Part shown: positions 5,845-13,081 of the stretch, piece by piece
Layout: each line of letters begins with the position of its first letter
How positions within the stretch are numbered: the stretch's first letter is position 1
Virus record (IMG/VR): IMGVR_UViG_3300023083_000008
Location: 1 to 39,992 of that record
From: a virus
DNA length: 39,992 nt
Direction: 5' to 3' (one strand)
Notes under the pieces: model-generated
Database searches by the model: none
What the model was told of the DNA's origin: nothing
The model's input: the letters and a program-made list of their open reading frames with translations, nothing else
Translations under genes and position numbers: made by a program

Positions 5845-6245
5845 TCGGCCTCGCGCGCCACGGGAGGGTGCGTCCGGTCATGCCAACGTTGCCATCCGAG
5901 AACCAGCCGTGGTGTGACGCCAAGATGCCTGGCGATCGCGCCTGGGTGCGGACCGTAGATGCCTTCGGCGATCTCGTATTCGCGCTCGGTTACGACGTAG
6001 GACCCGCCGATCTCGTCGGCGCGTTTGCAATTGGCCGTCTTGGCGTCTTCGCAGTAGACGGCATGCCCAAACTCATGCGCCAGAGCTGAGAGCAACTGGT
6101 CCTGTCGGCATCGCGGGTTGAGCCGGATCAGGTCGGGGTGCGTGTAGTCGCCGTGCCGCTTTGGGCCGAGGTCAACATAGTCGACCATCACGCCCATCTC
6201 GGCGCAGTGCTGGAAGAGGACGTCAGCGCGTGGGTCTTGGATCAA
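5841..6245 (-). CDS. ImmA/IrrE-family metallopeptidase
   Basis: 134 aa, minus strand. The zinc-binding motif HEFGH is at residues 57-61 within a hydrophobic helix (LLSALAHEFGH), the hallmark of the ImmA/IrrE (COG2856) family. The start overlaps the repressor stop (ATGA), so both are made from one message. In ICEBs1-type systems the ImmA peptidase cleaves the partner repressor after DNA damage, inducing excision; by position this gene probably does the same to the repressor at 6242-7069. The repressor here has an unusual acidic C-terminus that could be the recognition or cleavage region (inference). Confidence 0.88.
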   Translation of the reverse strand: MIQDPRADVLFQHCAEMGVMVDYVDLGPKRHGDYTHPDLIRLNPRCRQDQLLSALAHEFGHAVYCEDAKTANCKRADEIGGSYVVTEREYEIAEGIYGPHPGAIARHLGVTPRLVLGWQRWHDRTHPPVAREAD

Positions 6246-7069
6246 CTCTCGTCATGGTCACTTCCTCCGGGCTCTTCGTCGAGACCTTCAACGGTGTCGA
6301 GTGCTGCCGGAGCGACTGTCTCATCCTCGTCGGACACTTCCTGATCCCTGAGTGCCCGACGCTCCTCTAGCTCACTCTTCTGGGTCGACGCTTGCGTGCC
6401 ATCGTCGCCACCTACCTTCCTGTGTTGATTGAGTAGTCGTTCTGTCGGCGTCGGAGGCGCCGCTGTGGTGTCGCCCAGCGATCGGGTGATCAGTCCGCCA
6501 CGGCGGATAACTTCGACAGTGTCCGGCAGGTCTGGGTGGACATCCGGCGTGATGGAAGCGATCGCACCCGATCCGAACAAGATGTCCACGATGCCACCGA
6601 GGATCTTGTGAATCGTCCGTGCATTGAGTCCGAGATCCGCCGCAGTCTGGGCGAAACTCGTCGCCTCGTCCGCCTGCTGAACTAGCAGGACCAGTTGCCG
6701 CGTCCGGTCTAGAAGTTCATCTCGCGTCCCTCCCTGGAGTGCCTGATGGGACTCGTGAATCACCTTGGCCAGTTCGTTGACTGTTGATTCGGCGAGAAGC
6801 ACATCGTTGAGGAATCGCTGCTCCTCCTCGTTTCCCGCTGGGTCGAGCAGGTCGTAGAGCGGCCCGGGATCTCCGTCGAGCAGCTGGTCCGCCACGGCCT
6901 GCAACGTCTTCGGGCCTACCGGCTCTCCTCGCTCCAGCCCGCGCGCCTGCCTCGTCGAACGCTTAATCGCAGCCGACCACTCGGCGAGGTCGGCGAAACC
7001 GGCGCTCAGGCGCCGACGCTTGATCCAGGCGCCGAGCGTCTTCCAGTTCTCTTCCGGGTACTTGTTCAC
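6242..7069 (-). CDS. Immunity repressor with N-terminal HTH
   Basis: 275 aa from GTG (7069). Residues about 10-72 form an XRE-like helix-turn-helix domain (KTLGAWIKRRR, then LERGEPVGPKTLQAVADQLL). A long helical middle (about 80-165) follows, then a short hydrophobic stretch (about 155-175, KILGGIVDILFGSGAIASI) and a disordered, strongly acidic tail (about 215-275). It is coupled to the ImmA-like gene and divergent from the Cro-like gene across a 191-bp control region, the standard layout of a lysogeny switch. No LexA/CI-type Ser-Lys autoprotease motif was found, which fits inactivation by a separate peptidase. Confidence 0.82.
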   Translation of the reverse strand: MNKYPEENWKTLGAWIKRRRLSAGFADLAEWSAAIKRSTRQARGLERGEPVGPKTLQAVADQLLDGDPGPLYDLLDPAGNEEEQRFLNDVLLAESTVNELAKVIHESHQALQGGTRDELLDRTRQLVLLVQQADEATSFAQTAADLGLNARTIHKILGGIVDILFGSGAIASITPDVHPDLPDTVEVIRRGGLITRSLGDTTAAPPTPTERLLNQHRKVGGDDGTQASTQKSELEERRALRDQEVSDEDETVAPAALDTVEGLDEEPGGSDHDES

Positions 7070-7091
7070 GTCCCCATCGTGCGGGAAGAAG

Positions 7092-7217
7092 AGCGGAAGA
7101 GTCTAGGCGGGGTTCGAAGAGGTAGTAACCCTCAGAGCCAGAAACCGAAGCGCGTAATTACACCGGTGCAAGATGCTCTGACCTGCACTTATGTCACTTT
7201 TCTTCCTATCTTCCGCT
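7092..7217. promoter_or_regulatory. Lysogeny switch control region with inverted repeats
   Basis: Between the divergent repressor and Cro-like genes. It holds AGCGGAAGA at 7092-7100 and its exact reverse complement TCTTCCGCT at 7209-7217; a 14-bp near-palindrome TTACACCGGTGCAA (7158-7171, one mismatched pair) at the centre; and GTGCA-13 nt-TGCAC (7166-7188). These are candidate operators for repressor and Cro. No convincing leftward promoter was found. Confidence 0.6.
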
Positions 7218-7224
7218 TTCGCTC

Positions 7225-7253
7225 TTGCCTTCTGCTCGAACCTCTCCTATTCT
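7225..7253 (+). promoter_or_regulatory. Rightward promoter of the Cro-like gene
   Basis: TTGCCT (7225-7230), 17-bp spacer, TATTCT (7248-7253). The expected transcription start falls on or next to the ATG at 7261, and there is no ribosome binding site, so the message would be leaderless, as is common in actinobacteria. Confidence 0.65.
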
Positions 7254-7260
7254 CTTCCAC

Positions 7261-7497
7261 ATGAGTTCCACGACGAAGAGGCAGAACGGCCTCACCATCC
7301 GGCACCTGCGGATCAAGAGCGGCATGAAGCCGGGTGAGTTCGCGACCAAGGCCCTGATCAGTTACTCGACGCTCGACAACATCGAGAACGAGCGCAAGAA
7401 CGCGAGCCCCGAGGTGCTCCACCGCATCGCAAAGGCGCTCGACGTTCCGGTCCACGCGATCATTCGTGACTCCGCACTGTTCGCGGACGCAGCGTGA
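7261..7497 (+). CDS. XRE-family Cro-like regulator
   Basis: 78 aa from ATG 7261. Residues about 13-66 are a compact five-helix HTH (TIRHLRIKSGMKPGEFATK, then YSTLDNIENERKNASPEVLHRIAKAL), typical of XRE/Cro regulators. It is the first gene of the rightward early operon, divergent from the repressor, and is read from the promoter at 7225-7253 apparently without leader. By position it should repress repressor synthesis and favour lytic growth. Its stop overlaps the start of the excisionase-like gene (GTGA). Confidence 0.88.
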   Translation: MSSTTKRQNGLTIRHLRIKSGMKPGEFATKALISYSTLDNIENERKNASPEVLHRIAKALDVPVHAIIRDSALFADAA

Positions 7498-7679
7498 CAG
7501 CCGCATACTCGCGTGCCGCAGCGTCCGACGCTTCCGGCATCAGCGAAGACATGCTCGACCGCGCCATCAAGAAGGGCGCCCTGAGAGCGAAGCAGCTCGG
7601 ACGGCGCGTCCTCATCCGCCCCGAGGATCTCGATGCGTACATCGAGTCTCTGCCCGATGTCGAGGTGAAGGCCGGATGA
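7494..7679 (+). CDS. Excisionase-like winged-helix protein
   Basis: 61 aa from GTG 7494. The pattern ISEDMLDRAIKKGALRAKQL, then GRRVLIRPEDLDAYIESL, matches the MerR/excisionase-type HTH_17 family: a recognition helix, a basic wing (Arg37-Arg38) and a Glu-Asp-Leu-Asp-Ala-Tyr helix. Such proteins bend attachment-site DNA and steer integrase to excision. It is the second gene of the early operon, separated from int, so it would be made only in lytic growth. A plain transcription factor is the alternative. Confidence 0.8.
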   Translation: MTAAYSRAAASDASGISEDMLDRAIKKGALRAKQLGRRVLIRPEDLDAYIESLPDVEVKAG

Positions 7680-7945
7680 GCCCGCCAACTTTTGAGAGCG
7701 ACACCTGCCCCAACCTCCGGGCCAATGGAGAGACGGACTTCTTGTCCCCCCGCATTCTGATGCGCGAGGCGTCGAAGGTCTGCGACGACCTCCACCTGAA
7801 CATCCGGGGTGCGCGCCTCCGAACCCTCGTCGACAGATTCCTCGAGCACGGGCGAGCCGACGTCGACTTCCGCACCTGGTTTATCTCCTACGCCGACCCG
7901 ACTGGCGAGTCCGCTGTCCGCAACGTGATGCGCGGTGCCCGATGA
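7676..7945 (+). CDS. Hypothetical protein, 89 aa
   Basis: ATGA overlap with the preceding gene fixes the start. The protein looks helical, with an Arg-rich helix (RGARLRTLVDRFLEHG) and a conserved-looking WFISYADPTGES segment near the end. No family recognised. Its position between regulators suggests an early regulatory or host-interaction role. Confidence 0.65.
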   Translation: MSPPTFESDTCPNLRANGETDFLSPRILMREASKVCDDLHLNIRGARLRTLVDRFLEHGRADVDFRTWFISYADPTGESAVRNVMRGAR

Positions 7946-8352
7946 AGTACGCGCCGTCGAAGCGGTTCGGCGAGTACGTCCGCAAGCTCATGGCTTGCGG
8001 CCACTGGGATGACGCCGAGAGGTCGGATGGCGATCACGTCGCGTGGATCCGGCACAAGGCCACCGGTCTAGAGCTGAGTTACCAGCTGCATGACGGCGGC
8101 AACGACACGAACTCGCCTCGCAACATGGCCCGCGCCGCACAGGACATCTGCGGCTGCAAGTTTATCGAGGCCCGCGGGCGCAAGAGATCCCGCAAGCGGA
8201 TCGAGCAGTACGAGCGCACGCCGCGATCGGCGAAGTCCGAGTTGAAGCGTCTCGCTGAGTTCGAAGCTCGCCGAGAACGCGAGGCCCTCCAACGGGCTAT
8301 CGACCAGCGCAACAGAGACCTCAACAGCATCCGCCGCCTCATGGGCGGCTGA
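7942..8352 (+). CDS. Hypothetical protein with possible HicA-like fold
   Basis: 136 aa, ATGA overlap with the upstream gene. The first 75 residues alternate helix and strand around DHVAWIRHKATGLELSYQLHD, somewhat like the small RNA-binding fold of HicA (a conserved His before beta strands), but the HicA glycine-serine-His signature is absent, so this is only a resemblance. The C-terminus (about 80-135) is a long, highly charged coiled coil rich in Arg and Glu, suited to nucleic-acid binding. No adjacent HicB-like partner is seen. Confidence 0.6.
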   Translation: MKYAPSKRFGEYVRKLMACGHWDDAERSDGDHVAWIRHKATGLELSYQLHDGGNDTNSPRNMARAAQDICGCKFIEARGRKRSRKRIEQYERTPRSAKSELKRLAEFEARREREALQRAIDQRNRDLNSIRRLMGG

Positions 8353-8377
8353 CCCTTGTATCCGATCGGAGCACCTG

Positions 8378-9187
8378 ATGACCGTCGTCAACCACGAGAC
8401 CGGCGAGATCCTCGAGTTCGACACCGCAGCAGCCGAGCGTCGCGCCGAGCGGATCACTCTCCGACTCGACGCCATCGCTGAGAACTACGCACGCGTTCTG
8501 CCCCTAATCCGTGAAGCGATCGAGAAGCGCGACGACATTGCCCTCGGGTACCGCTCCCCCGGCGAGTACGTGTCCGATCGCTTCGGCCAGTCCCTCGCGG
8601 GTCTCGGCGTCGAGGTCCGGCGCGCTGTAGTCGGCGAACTGACAGAGGCCGGACTGTCGACGCGAGCCATTGCTCCCGTGGTCGGCACGTCTCACATGAC
8701 CGTCAAGGCGGACCGCGACGCAGGTGTAAAGCCCTTTACACCTGCACCACAGGCACCCCCGGCCGTGTTGCCCGAGACCAAGGGTCAGGGAGTCGACCAG
8801 CACAAGGCGACTGGGGAGGACTCGCCCACGGTTGGCGAGTCGATGACGCAGGACGGGGAGGACTTCGGGAACCCCCGTCCTGCGATCACCGGCATCGACG
8901 GCAAGACGTACACGCCGCCGAAGCCGCGCCTTGCGCCCGTCGCCAACAGCGCCGAGTGGGACGACCAGGACCGGGCCGAGGAGCTGGCATCCAACCTGGC
9001 CCGCAACCTCTCGCTGACCTACGCGCTGACCAACGCCGATCGCCGAGCCGAATACATCGCCAACTGGTCGCGCGGCATCAAAGACCGCCCGGTTCTCGGG
9101 CACAACTTCGTCACCCCGAAACACATGCGGGCCATCGCCGATGCCCTGCGCACCTTCGCCACCGAATGGGAGCAAGCCAATGTCTGA
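8378..9187 (+). CDS. HTH DNA-binding protein, ParB-like
   Basis: 269 aa. An N-terminal helical region (about 15-90, with GYRSPGEYVSDRFG) is followed by a clear HTH at about 93-113 (LSTRAIAPVVGTSHMTVKAD). Next come a Pro-rich linker and a Gly-Asn-Pro-Arg-Pro region with GIDGKTY, then a helical C-terminus. The GIDGKTYP-like box after an HTH is typical of actinophage ParB-like/HTH proteins. It is an early DNA-binding protein, perhaps for partition, replication or transcription control. The gene contains a perfect inverted repeat just after the HTH codons (8720-8745), which might be its own binding site. Confidence 0.72.
   Translation: MTVVNHETGEILEFDTAAAERRAERITLRLDAIAENYARVLPLIREAIEKRDDIALGYRSPGEYVSDRFGQSLAGLGVEVRRAVVGELTEAGLSTRAIAPVVGTSHMTVKADRDAGVKPFTPAPQAPPAVLPETKGQGVDQHKATGEDSPTVGESMTQDGEDFGNPRPAITGIDGKTYTPPKPRLAPVANSAEWDDQDRAEELASNLARNLSLTYALTNADRRAEYIANWSRGIKDRPVLGHNFVTPKHMRAIADALRTFATEWEQANV
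8720..8745. repeat. Perfect inverted repeat, 11-bp arms, 4-nt centre
   Basis: GCAGGTGTAAA (8720-8730), GCCC, TTTACACCTGC (8735-8745), inside the HTH gene. The half-site TTACACC also occurs in the central near-palindrome of the lysogeny control region (7158-7164). Confidence 0.7.
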
Positions 9188-9686
9188 ACTCGTCAGCATC
9201 GCATTTCAGGATGCCGTCATCGCTGAGTACCGCAAGGCCGTTGCCAGTCGCGGCGACCGCGCCGAAGGCATCAACCGGCAGGATGCTTTCGCCTTCGCGA
9301 ACGAGGCGATCAGAGAGCGCATTCACTCCGGTGAGATCGAGATCCCGATGGATGACGCCATCCATGCTGCGCTCGTGGCAGCCGACAGTCGCGAGGGCCA
9401 GCAGGCCGACAACATCCTCGCAAAGATCGCGCGTGGCGAGATCGGACTGGAGCTTCACCCCGACCCGGTCCTCGATGTAGTCGTGACGCTCGGCGCTGGA
9501 CGTCGCAAGCCCTGGAAGTACGTCACGGCCGACGACATCGCCTCAATGCTCGAACTGCGAAAGCAGAACACCAACTCCGCTCGCCGGGCAGAGCGCCGGT
9601 TCATCAAGAACGCCGAGACCATCTACGACTCGCTGGTCACGGCGGGAACCGTCGGCCAGATGTTCACGGTGACGGCAGCCGCATGA
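9180..9686 (+). CDS. Hypothetical protein, 168 aa
   Basis: The ATG at 9180 overlaps the stop of the HTH gene by 8 bp. The sequence is helical and charged; a segment at about 108-150 (KPWKYVTADDIASMLELRKQ, then SARRAERRFIKNAETIYDSL) looks like a two-helix DNA- or protein-binding module. No family recognised. Its coupling to the HTH gene suggests a shared early function. Confidence 0.65.
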   Translation: MSELVSIAFQDAVIAEYRKAVASRGDRAEGINRQDAFAFANEAIRERIHSGEIEIPMDDAIHAALVAADSREGQQADNILAKIARGEIGLELHPDPVLDVVVTLGAGRRKPWKYVTADDIASMLELRKQNTNSARRAERRFIKNAETIYDSLVTAGTVGQMFTVTAAA

Positions 9687-9799
9687 CACCCCTCACCCTC
9701 ACCATCGCCGCCACCATCCTCGCGGCCAACGTCGCAGTGCTGACGTTTCTGGTCGCTTTCTACGCCTACGAGCTGCTCACCGGGAAGGCTCACTCATGA
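9683..9799 (+). CDS. Tiny membrane protein, 38 aa
   Basis: ATGA overlap upstream and ATGA overlap downstream bracket this 38-codon gene. It is almost entirely one TM helix (about residues 5-32, ending FLVAFYAYELL) with a short tail GKAHS. Probably a single-span inner-membrane peptide; role unknown. Confidence 0.65.
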   Translation: MTPLTLTIAATILAANVAVLTFLVAFYAYELLTGKAHS

Positions 9800-9960
9800 C
9801 CACCATCCCCACCCCCCACACCTGCCGCCACTGCCACCAGCCCATCACCCTGAACACGGACCGCAGCCGTAGGGCGAACCGTTGGGCGTCGTTGCGTATC
9901 AACCCGTTCACCTGCTTGGCGTCGTCGTCGCTGGTGCACGCGCCGGTTGGTGTGGCATGA
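9796..9960 (+). CDS. Tiny zinc-knuckle protein, 54 aa
   Basis: ATGA overlaps on both sides. Cys10-x2-Cys13 with His8, His12 and His14 form a zinc-knuckle-like start; a basic stretch (SRRANRWASLRIN) follows. The second Cys pair of a full ribbon is missing (only Cys40). Function unknown. Confidence 0.55.
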   Translation: MTTIPTPHTCRHCHQPITLNTDRSRRANRWASLRINPFTCLASSSLVHAPVGVA

Positions 9961-10289
9961 GCGCGCACGAGGTCCCGGCTGCTGCGGTCGAGGTTGCGGC
10001 GCGGGACCTACTGGAGTCCGACGCCATGACGGGCGCGGGTGGCGATACCCCGACGCATTACATCGTGGACCCGGAGAACGTCGAGTACCTCGTCAGCACG
10101 ATCATCACCGCCGCCCTTTCCGTCCTCCGCGAGACGTGGGAGGCGCCGATCCGGGCGCTGGTCGACAGCAAGTCGTTCGGTGTCGTGGTCCCTGGCGCTC
10201 GTGAGCGAGACCCGAGCCACAACGGAGCGCATGACGTCGTTTTGGTGTCTGATCTCCGCGCCCTCCTCACCTCGGAGGCGACCTCGTGA
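9957..10289 (+). CDS. Hypothetical protein, 110 aa
   Basis: ATGA overlap fixes the start. A helical N-terminus (AVEVAARDLLESDAM) is followed by a segment with HYIVDPENVEYLVSTIITAAL. The end is less ordered (SFGVVVPGARERDPSHN). No family recognised; part of the early operon. Confidence 0.6.
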   Translation: MSAHEVPAAAVEVAARDLLESDAMTGAGGDTPTHYIVDPENVEYLVSTIITAALSVLRETWEAPIRALVDSKSFGVVVPGARERDPSHNGAHDVVLVSDLRALLTSEATS

Positions 10290-10438
10290 GCGCGTGCGAG
10301 AAGTGCTGGTCCGAGGCGTACTTCCGAGCCCGGACCCGTGGCGGGTTCCAGGCTGACCACTACCGCGACCTGCTCGTCGAGAACGAGTCCAAGCATGCCG
10401 TGACCACCCCGACGACAACCAAGGGGGCGACCTCGTGA
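10286..10438 (+). CDS. Small Cys-x2-Cys protein, 50 aa
   Basis: GTGA overlaps at both ends. The start SACEKCWSEAY (Cys4, Cys7) and the stretch QADHYRDLLVE resemble a small conserved protein found in many actinophage early operons, often annotated only as hypothetical. One Cys pair plus His25 could form half of a zinc site. Function unknown. Confidence 0.7.
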   Translation: MSACEKCWSEAYFRARTRGGFQADHYRDLLVENESKHAVTTPTTTKGATS

Positions 10439-11460
10439 GCACCGACGACACCCGCGAGATCGCCGACCTGATCGACGCCTCGTGCGATGTGCGGATCAAC
10501 AGTTTCGACCGTGAGCGGATCGCAGCGAACGTGGCCGCTCATGTCGCTGCTGCGGTGGCTGAACGGGACGCCGAGATCGAGCGGCTGCGGTTCGAATCCG
10601 AGCAGGCGCGTCTGGCTGCGATCCACGCCGAGGAGTACGCGCGTCACACCGACACTCTGGTCGGGATCATTCGGGACTCGCAGGAGAGGTTGGCGCGGCC
10701 GGGACAACGCCTCGCAGACGTGAAGGAGATCCTTCACCGGCTTCCGCATGCTGCTCGTCAGGAACGGGAAGACCGCCAGCTACGGGACCGGGACAACACG
10801 CCGCTTGCGACGCGCATCGCAGAACGCGCTGACCTTGAGGCTGAGATTCTGCGGTTGAGGACCCTCATTGAAGAGGAGATCGAGACGCCGGCTGAGGCCG
10901 AGCGCGACGAGGCCCGTGCTGCGCTGGGTGCAGTCGCGGCGCTGGCGGACGAGTACGCAGCGAGCCCTTACGTCGAGTACCAGGGCTGGCGGGTCGACGC
11001 CGACCTCCGCGAACGCCTCGCTCCCGTGTCCGGTGCGGTCGCCAAGCCGGACGACGATCACACGAGCGATGGGCGCTGCAAGTACCCGAAGACGTGCGAG
11101 ACCGAGGGGCGTCACACTGCCGGCGCGGTCGAGGAGGCGGCGCCGGAGCTGCTCGTCCTACAGGTCTATCTGCGTGGCGAATGGGTCACGCAGGTTGGCT
11201 ACTCCTGGACTCCCGACGACTTCGCGAAGGCGCACGACGAGGCCGAGACTTCGGTGTTCACGGCGCGCGTGATCCCGGTCTACGCCGCGTCCACCCCGGT
11301 CGCCAAGCACGAGCAGGAGGTGGCGGCGGAGGAACGCGAGCTGGCCGACCTTGTGACGACGTTGCGCCGCCACACCTCCATGACCGGAGATGGCTTTGAC
11401 CGAACCATGCAACGGCTGCTCGAGATCGCCGCCCGCACTCCGGGGAGCGATGCCCGATGA
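10435..11460 (+). CDS. Coiled-coil protein, 341 aa
   Basis: GTG start overlapping the upstream stop. Residues about 25-165 are a long, highly charged coiled coil (many Glu/Arg, for example AERDAEIERLRFESEQARLA). About 200-225 holds a Cys/His cluster (CKYPKTC, then RH). About 235-280 is a beta-like segment (LLVLQVYLRGEWVTQVGYSW), followed by another charged helix. No family recognised. It may be a scaffold or host-interaction protein; the beta segment suggests a small globular domain flanked by coils. Confidence 0.65.
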   Translation: MSTDDTREIADLIDASCDVRINSFDRERIAANVAAHVAAAVAERDAEIERLRFESEQARLAAIHAEEYARHTDTLVGIIRDSQERLARPGQRLADVKEILHRLPHAARQEREDRQLRDRDNTPLATRIAERADLEAEILRLRTLIEEEIETPAEAERDEARAALGAVAALADEYAASPYVEYQGWRVDADLRERLAPVSGAVAKPDDDHTSDGRCKYPKTCETEGRHTAGAVEEAAPELLVLQVYLRGEWVTQVGYSWTPDDFAKAHDEAETSVFTARVIPVYAASTPVAKHEQEVAAEERELADLVTTLRRHTSMTGDGFDRTMQRLLEIAARTPGSDAR

Positions 11461-11618
11461 GCGCGAAGATCGACAACTGCCGGGCATGCGGGCACCTCAT
11501 CGCACTGGTCAACGTCGACAAGCTCCGAGGCGTCGTCGGGCTCAGCTACGGGTGGGTGCACGTCACCCGCACGGGCCGACTCGAACGGCGCCGCCACGTC
11601 CCGGTGGGTCCGTCATGA
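11457..11618 (+). CDS. Small zinc-knuckle protein, 53 aa
   Basis: ATGA overlaps on both sides. NCRACGH (Cys8, Cys11, His13) at the start, then a beta-like region (VGLSYGWVHVTRTG) and a basic end (RLERRRH). The Cys/His set could hold one zinc. Function unknown. Confidence 0.6.
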   Translation: MSAKIDNCRACGHLIALVNVDKLRGVVGLSYGWVHVTRTGRLERRRHVPVGPS

Positions 11619-11767
11619 GCGAGTCCGCGACACCGATCCCAGCCGAGATGTCGGACGACGACCTGCGCGCGGCGACGGGCGGATGCACCGAGTTGTCATG
11701 CATGTACCACCACGAGTTCGTTGCCGAGATTCGTCGCCGGAACTCCACTAAGGAGCGCCGGTCATGA
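11615..11767 (+). CDS. Small hypothetical protein, 50 aa
   Basis: ATGA overlaps at both ends. Acidic start (PAEMSDDDLRAAT), then Cys24 and Cys29 close to two His residues (CMYHHEF) and a basic end. A zinc site is possible. No family recognised. Confidence 0.55.
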   Translation: MSESATPIPAEMSDDDLRAATGGCTELSCMYHHEFVAEIRRRNSTKERRS

Positions 11768-11901
11768 CCACCTACATCCAGGCAGCCGTCCCCATGCTCG
11801 CCATCGCCGCTGCCTTCCTGACCATCTACGCCGTCTCGCACGGACTGGTGCGGGCGTGGGAGTGGTGGTCGGCAACCAGAGCCCCAGCGGCGCGGGAGTG
11901 A
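11764..11901 (+). CDS. Tiny membrane protein, 45 aa
   Basis: ATGA overlap upstream. One TM (about residues 7-28, AVPMLAIAAAFLTIYAVSHGL), then an amphipathic Trp-rich segment (VRAWEWW) and a short basic tail. Single-span inner-membrane peptide; role unknown. It ends the first tight block of the early operon; a 94-bp gap follows. Confidence 0.6.
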   Translation: MTTYIQAAVPMLAIAAAFLTIYAVSHGLVRAWEWWSATRAPAARE

Positions 11902-11948
11902 GTTCACCCTCCCCGCCGCTGGACCGCCACAGCTTCACCAAATGCAGA

Positions 11949-11975
11949 AGCCGAGACACCTCTAATGCCTCGGCT
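11949..11975 (+). terminator. Hairpin in early-operon gap
   Basis: AGCCGAG (11949-11955) pairs perfectly with CTCGGCT (11969-11975) around a 13-nt loop. No T run follows, so it may be a weak terminator, an RNA processing point or a 5' stabiliser. It lies about 10 bp before the AAGGAG ribosome site of the 11996 gene. Confidence 0.35.
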
Positions 11976-11995
11976 CCCAACAACAAGGAGTCTAG

Positions 11996-12163
11996 ATGAG
12001 CACCAACCACATCGACATCAGCATCGGACACGGCGACGTTGCCCGCGCGTACCCCGATGACAACGGTGGCGTCGTCATTGTGTCCAGAGCCGACGAGTAC
12101 CTGAGACTCGACGAGACCGTCGTCGACCAGATCGCCAAGCTCGCTTCTCAGAGGGCCGCGTAA
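11996..12163 (+). CDS. Small hypothetical protein, 55 aa
   Basis: ATG with a good AAGGAG site 7 nt upstream. Two beta-like segments (HIDISIGHGDVARAY and GGVVIVSRADEYLRL) and a C-terminal helix suggest a tiny folded domain. Its TAA overlaps the ATG of the methyltransferase (TAATG), so the two are coupled. No family recognised. Confidence 0.6.
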   Translation: MSTNHIDISIGHGDVARAYPDDNGGVVIVSRADEYLRLDETVVDQIAKLASQRAA

Positions 12164-12930
12164 TGGCGTCCCGGCAGAGGCTGCTGGACATGTTCTGCTG
12201 CGAAGGCGGCGCCGGTGTCGGGTATGACCGTGCCGGCTTCGATGTCTACGGCGTCGACATGGCCGGCAAGTTCGCCAAGCGTTACCCGTTCGCTTTTTAT
12301 CGCGGCGATGCGCTGGTTGTCCTGGCCGCATTGGTTGCGGGTGAGGGTATCGAGTTTGTCCGGCATGACGGAGTCGAGGAGACGCTTTATCTCTTCGACT
12401 TTGCAGCGATCCATACCTCGCCCCCTTGCCAGGGATACACGCGGGGAAATGCGGGTCGGGTCACCGATTGGCCGAAGCTCATTCAGCCCGTGCGCGCGCT
12501 GTTGCTTAAGACTGGACTCCCTTACGTCATCGAGAACGTCAAGGACGCCGGCCCCGAGATGGTAGACCCGGTCGGCCTCTGCGGATGCATGTTCGACCTA
12601 TCGGCCGTCGACACGGACGGCGTGACGATTCACCTCCAGCGCCTGCGCCTGTTCGAGACGAACTGGGGCATGACTGCTCCGAGGGTCTGCGATCACTCCA
12701 CCCACGAGTGGGTGGCTGGCGCTTACGGTGGCGCTCGCCGCGACAAGTACGAGGCGAAGTACGTCCGCAAGGGCGGCTACGTCCCGCGCGACAAGGACGT
12801 GGTGAAGCGACTCCTCGGCGTCGAGCACGACATGACGTGGAACGGGCTGTTCGAGTGCATCCCGCCTGCGTACTCAGAGCACATCGGGTCGCAGTTGCTG
12901 GCGCGGATCACGAGCGAGGTGGCCGCATGA
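12163..12930 (+). CDS. C5-cytosine DNA methyltransferase
   Basis: 255 aa. Motif I is at about 7-26 (LLDMFCCEGGAGVGYDRAGF, the SAM pocket); motif IV is SPPCQ at 86-90 with catalytic Cys89; motif VI is VIENV (Glu124, Asn125). QRLRLFE resembles motif VIII, and EHIGSQLL near the end resembles motif X. It transfers methyl groups to cytosine C5. At 255 aa it is short, with a small target-recognition region, as in many phage enzymes. No restriction endonuclease lies nearby, so protection of phage DNA from host restriction is the likely role (inference). Its stop lies next to the stop of the leftward RHH gene. Confidence 0.9.
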   Translation: MASRQRLLDMFCCEGGAGVGYDRAGFDVYGVDMAGKFAKRYPFAFYRGDALVVLAALVAGEGIEFVRHDGVEETLYLFDFAAIHTSPPCQGYTRGNAGRVTDWPKLIQPVRALLLKTGLPYVIENVKDAGPEMVDPVGLCGCMFDLSAVDTDGVTIHLQRLRLFETNWGMTAPRVCDHSTHEWVAGAYGGARRDKYEAKYVRKGGYVPRDKDVVKRLLGVEHDMTWNGLFECIPPAYSEHIGSQLLARITSEVAA

Positions 12931-12931
12931 C

Positions 12932-13081
12932 CTACTTGTGCCGCTTCCCGTACCGCTCCAGGAACTCGCGGACGGCCTGTGAAACGGACTCGCCGCGCTT
13001 CTCTGCTGCCACCTTCGCCGCATCCCACGTCTCGTCAGGGACGCGGATCGCACGGAGGGGAACCCGCCCGTCGTCAGGCAT
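12932..13081 (-). CDS. Ribbon-helix-helix DNA-binding protein, 49 aa
   Basis: Minus strand, from the ATG at 13081, which overlaps the stop of the upstream leftward gene. The pattern VPLRAIRVPDETWDAAKVAA, then KRGESVSQAVREFLERY, is a classic RHH (MetJ/Arc/antitoxin) fold: a short strand that reads DNA followed by two helices. RHH dimers bind palindromes. Two identical perfect palindromes lie in the promoter of this same two-gene cassette (13255-13290), so autoregulation is very likely. Such proteins often serve as antitoxins; the partner here (13074-13238) is not a recognised toxin. Confidence 0.85.
   Translation of the reverse strand: MPDDGRVPLRAIRVPDETWDAAKVAAEKRGESVSQAVREFLERYGKRHK

Noticed and set aside
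7942-8352. HicA toxin of a toxin-antitoxin pair
   Set aside because: The glycine-serine-His core of HicA is missing and no HicB-like gene adjoins it.
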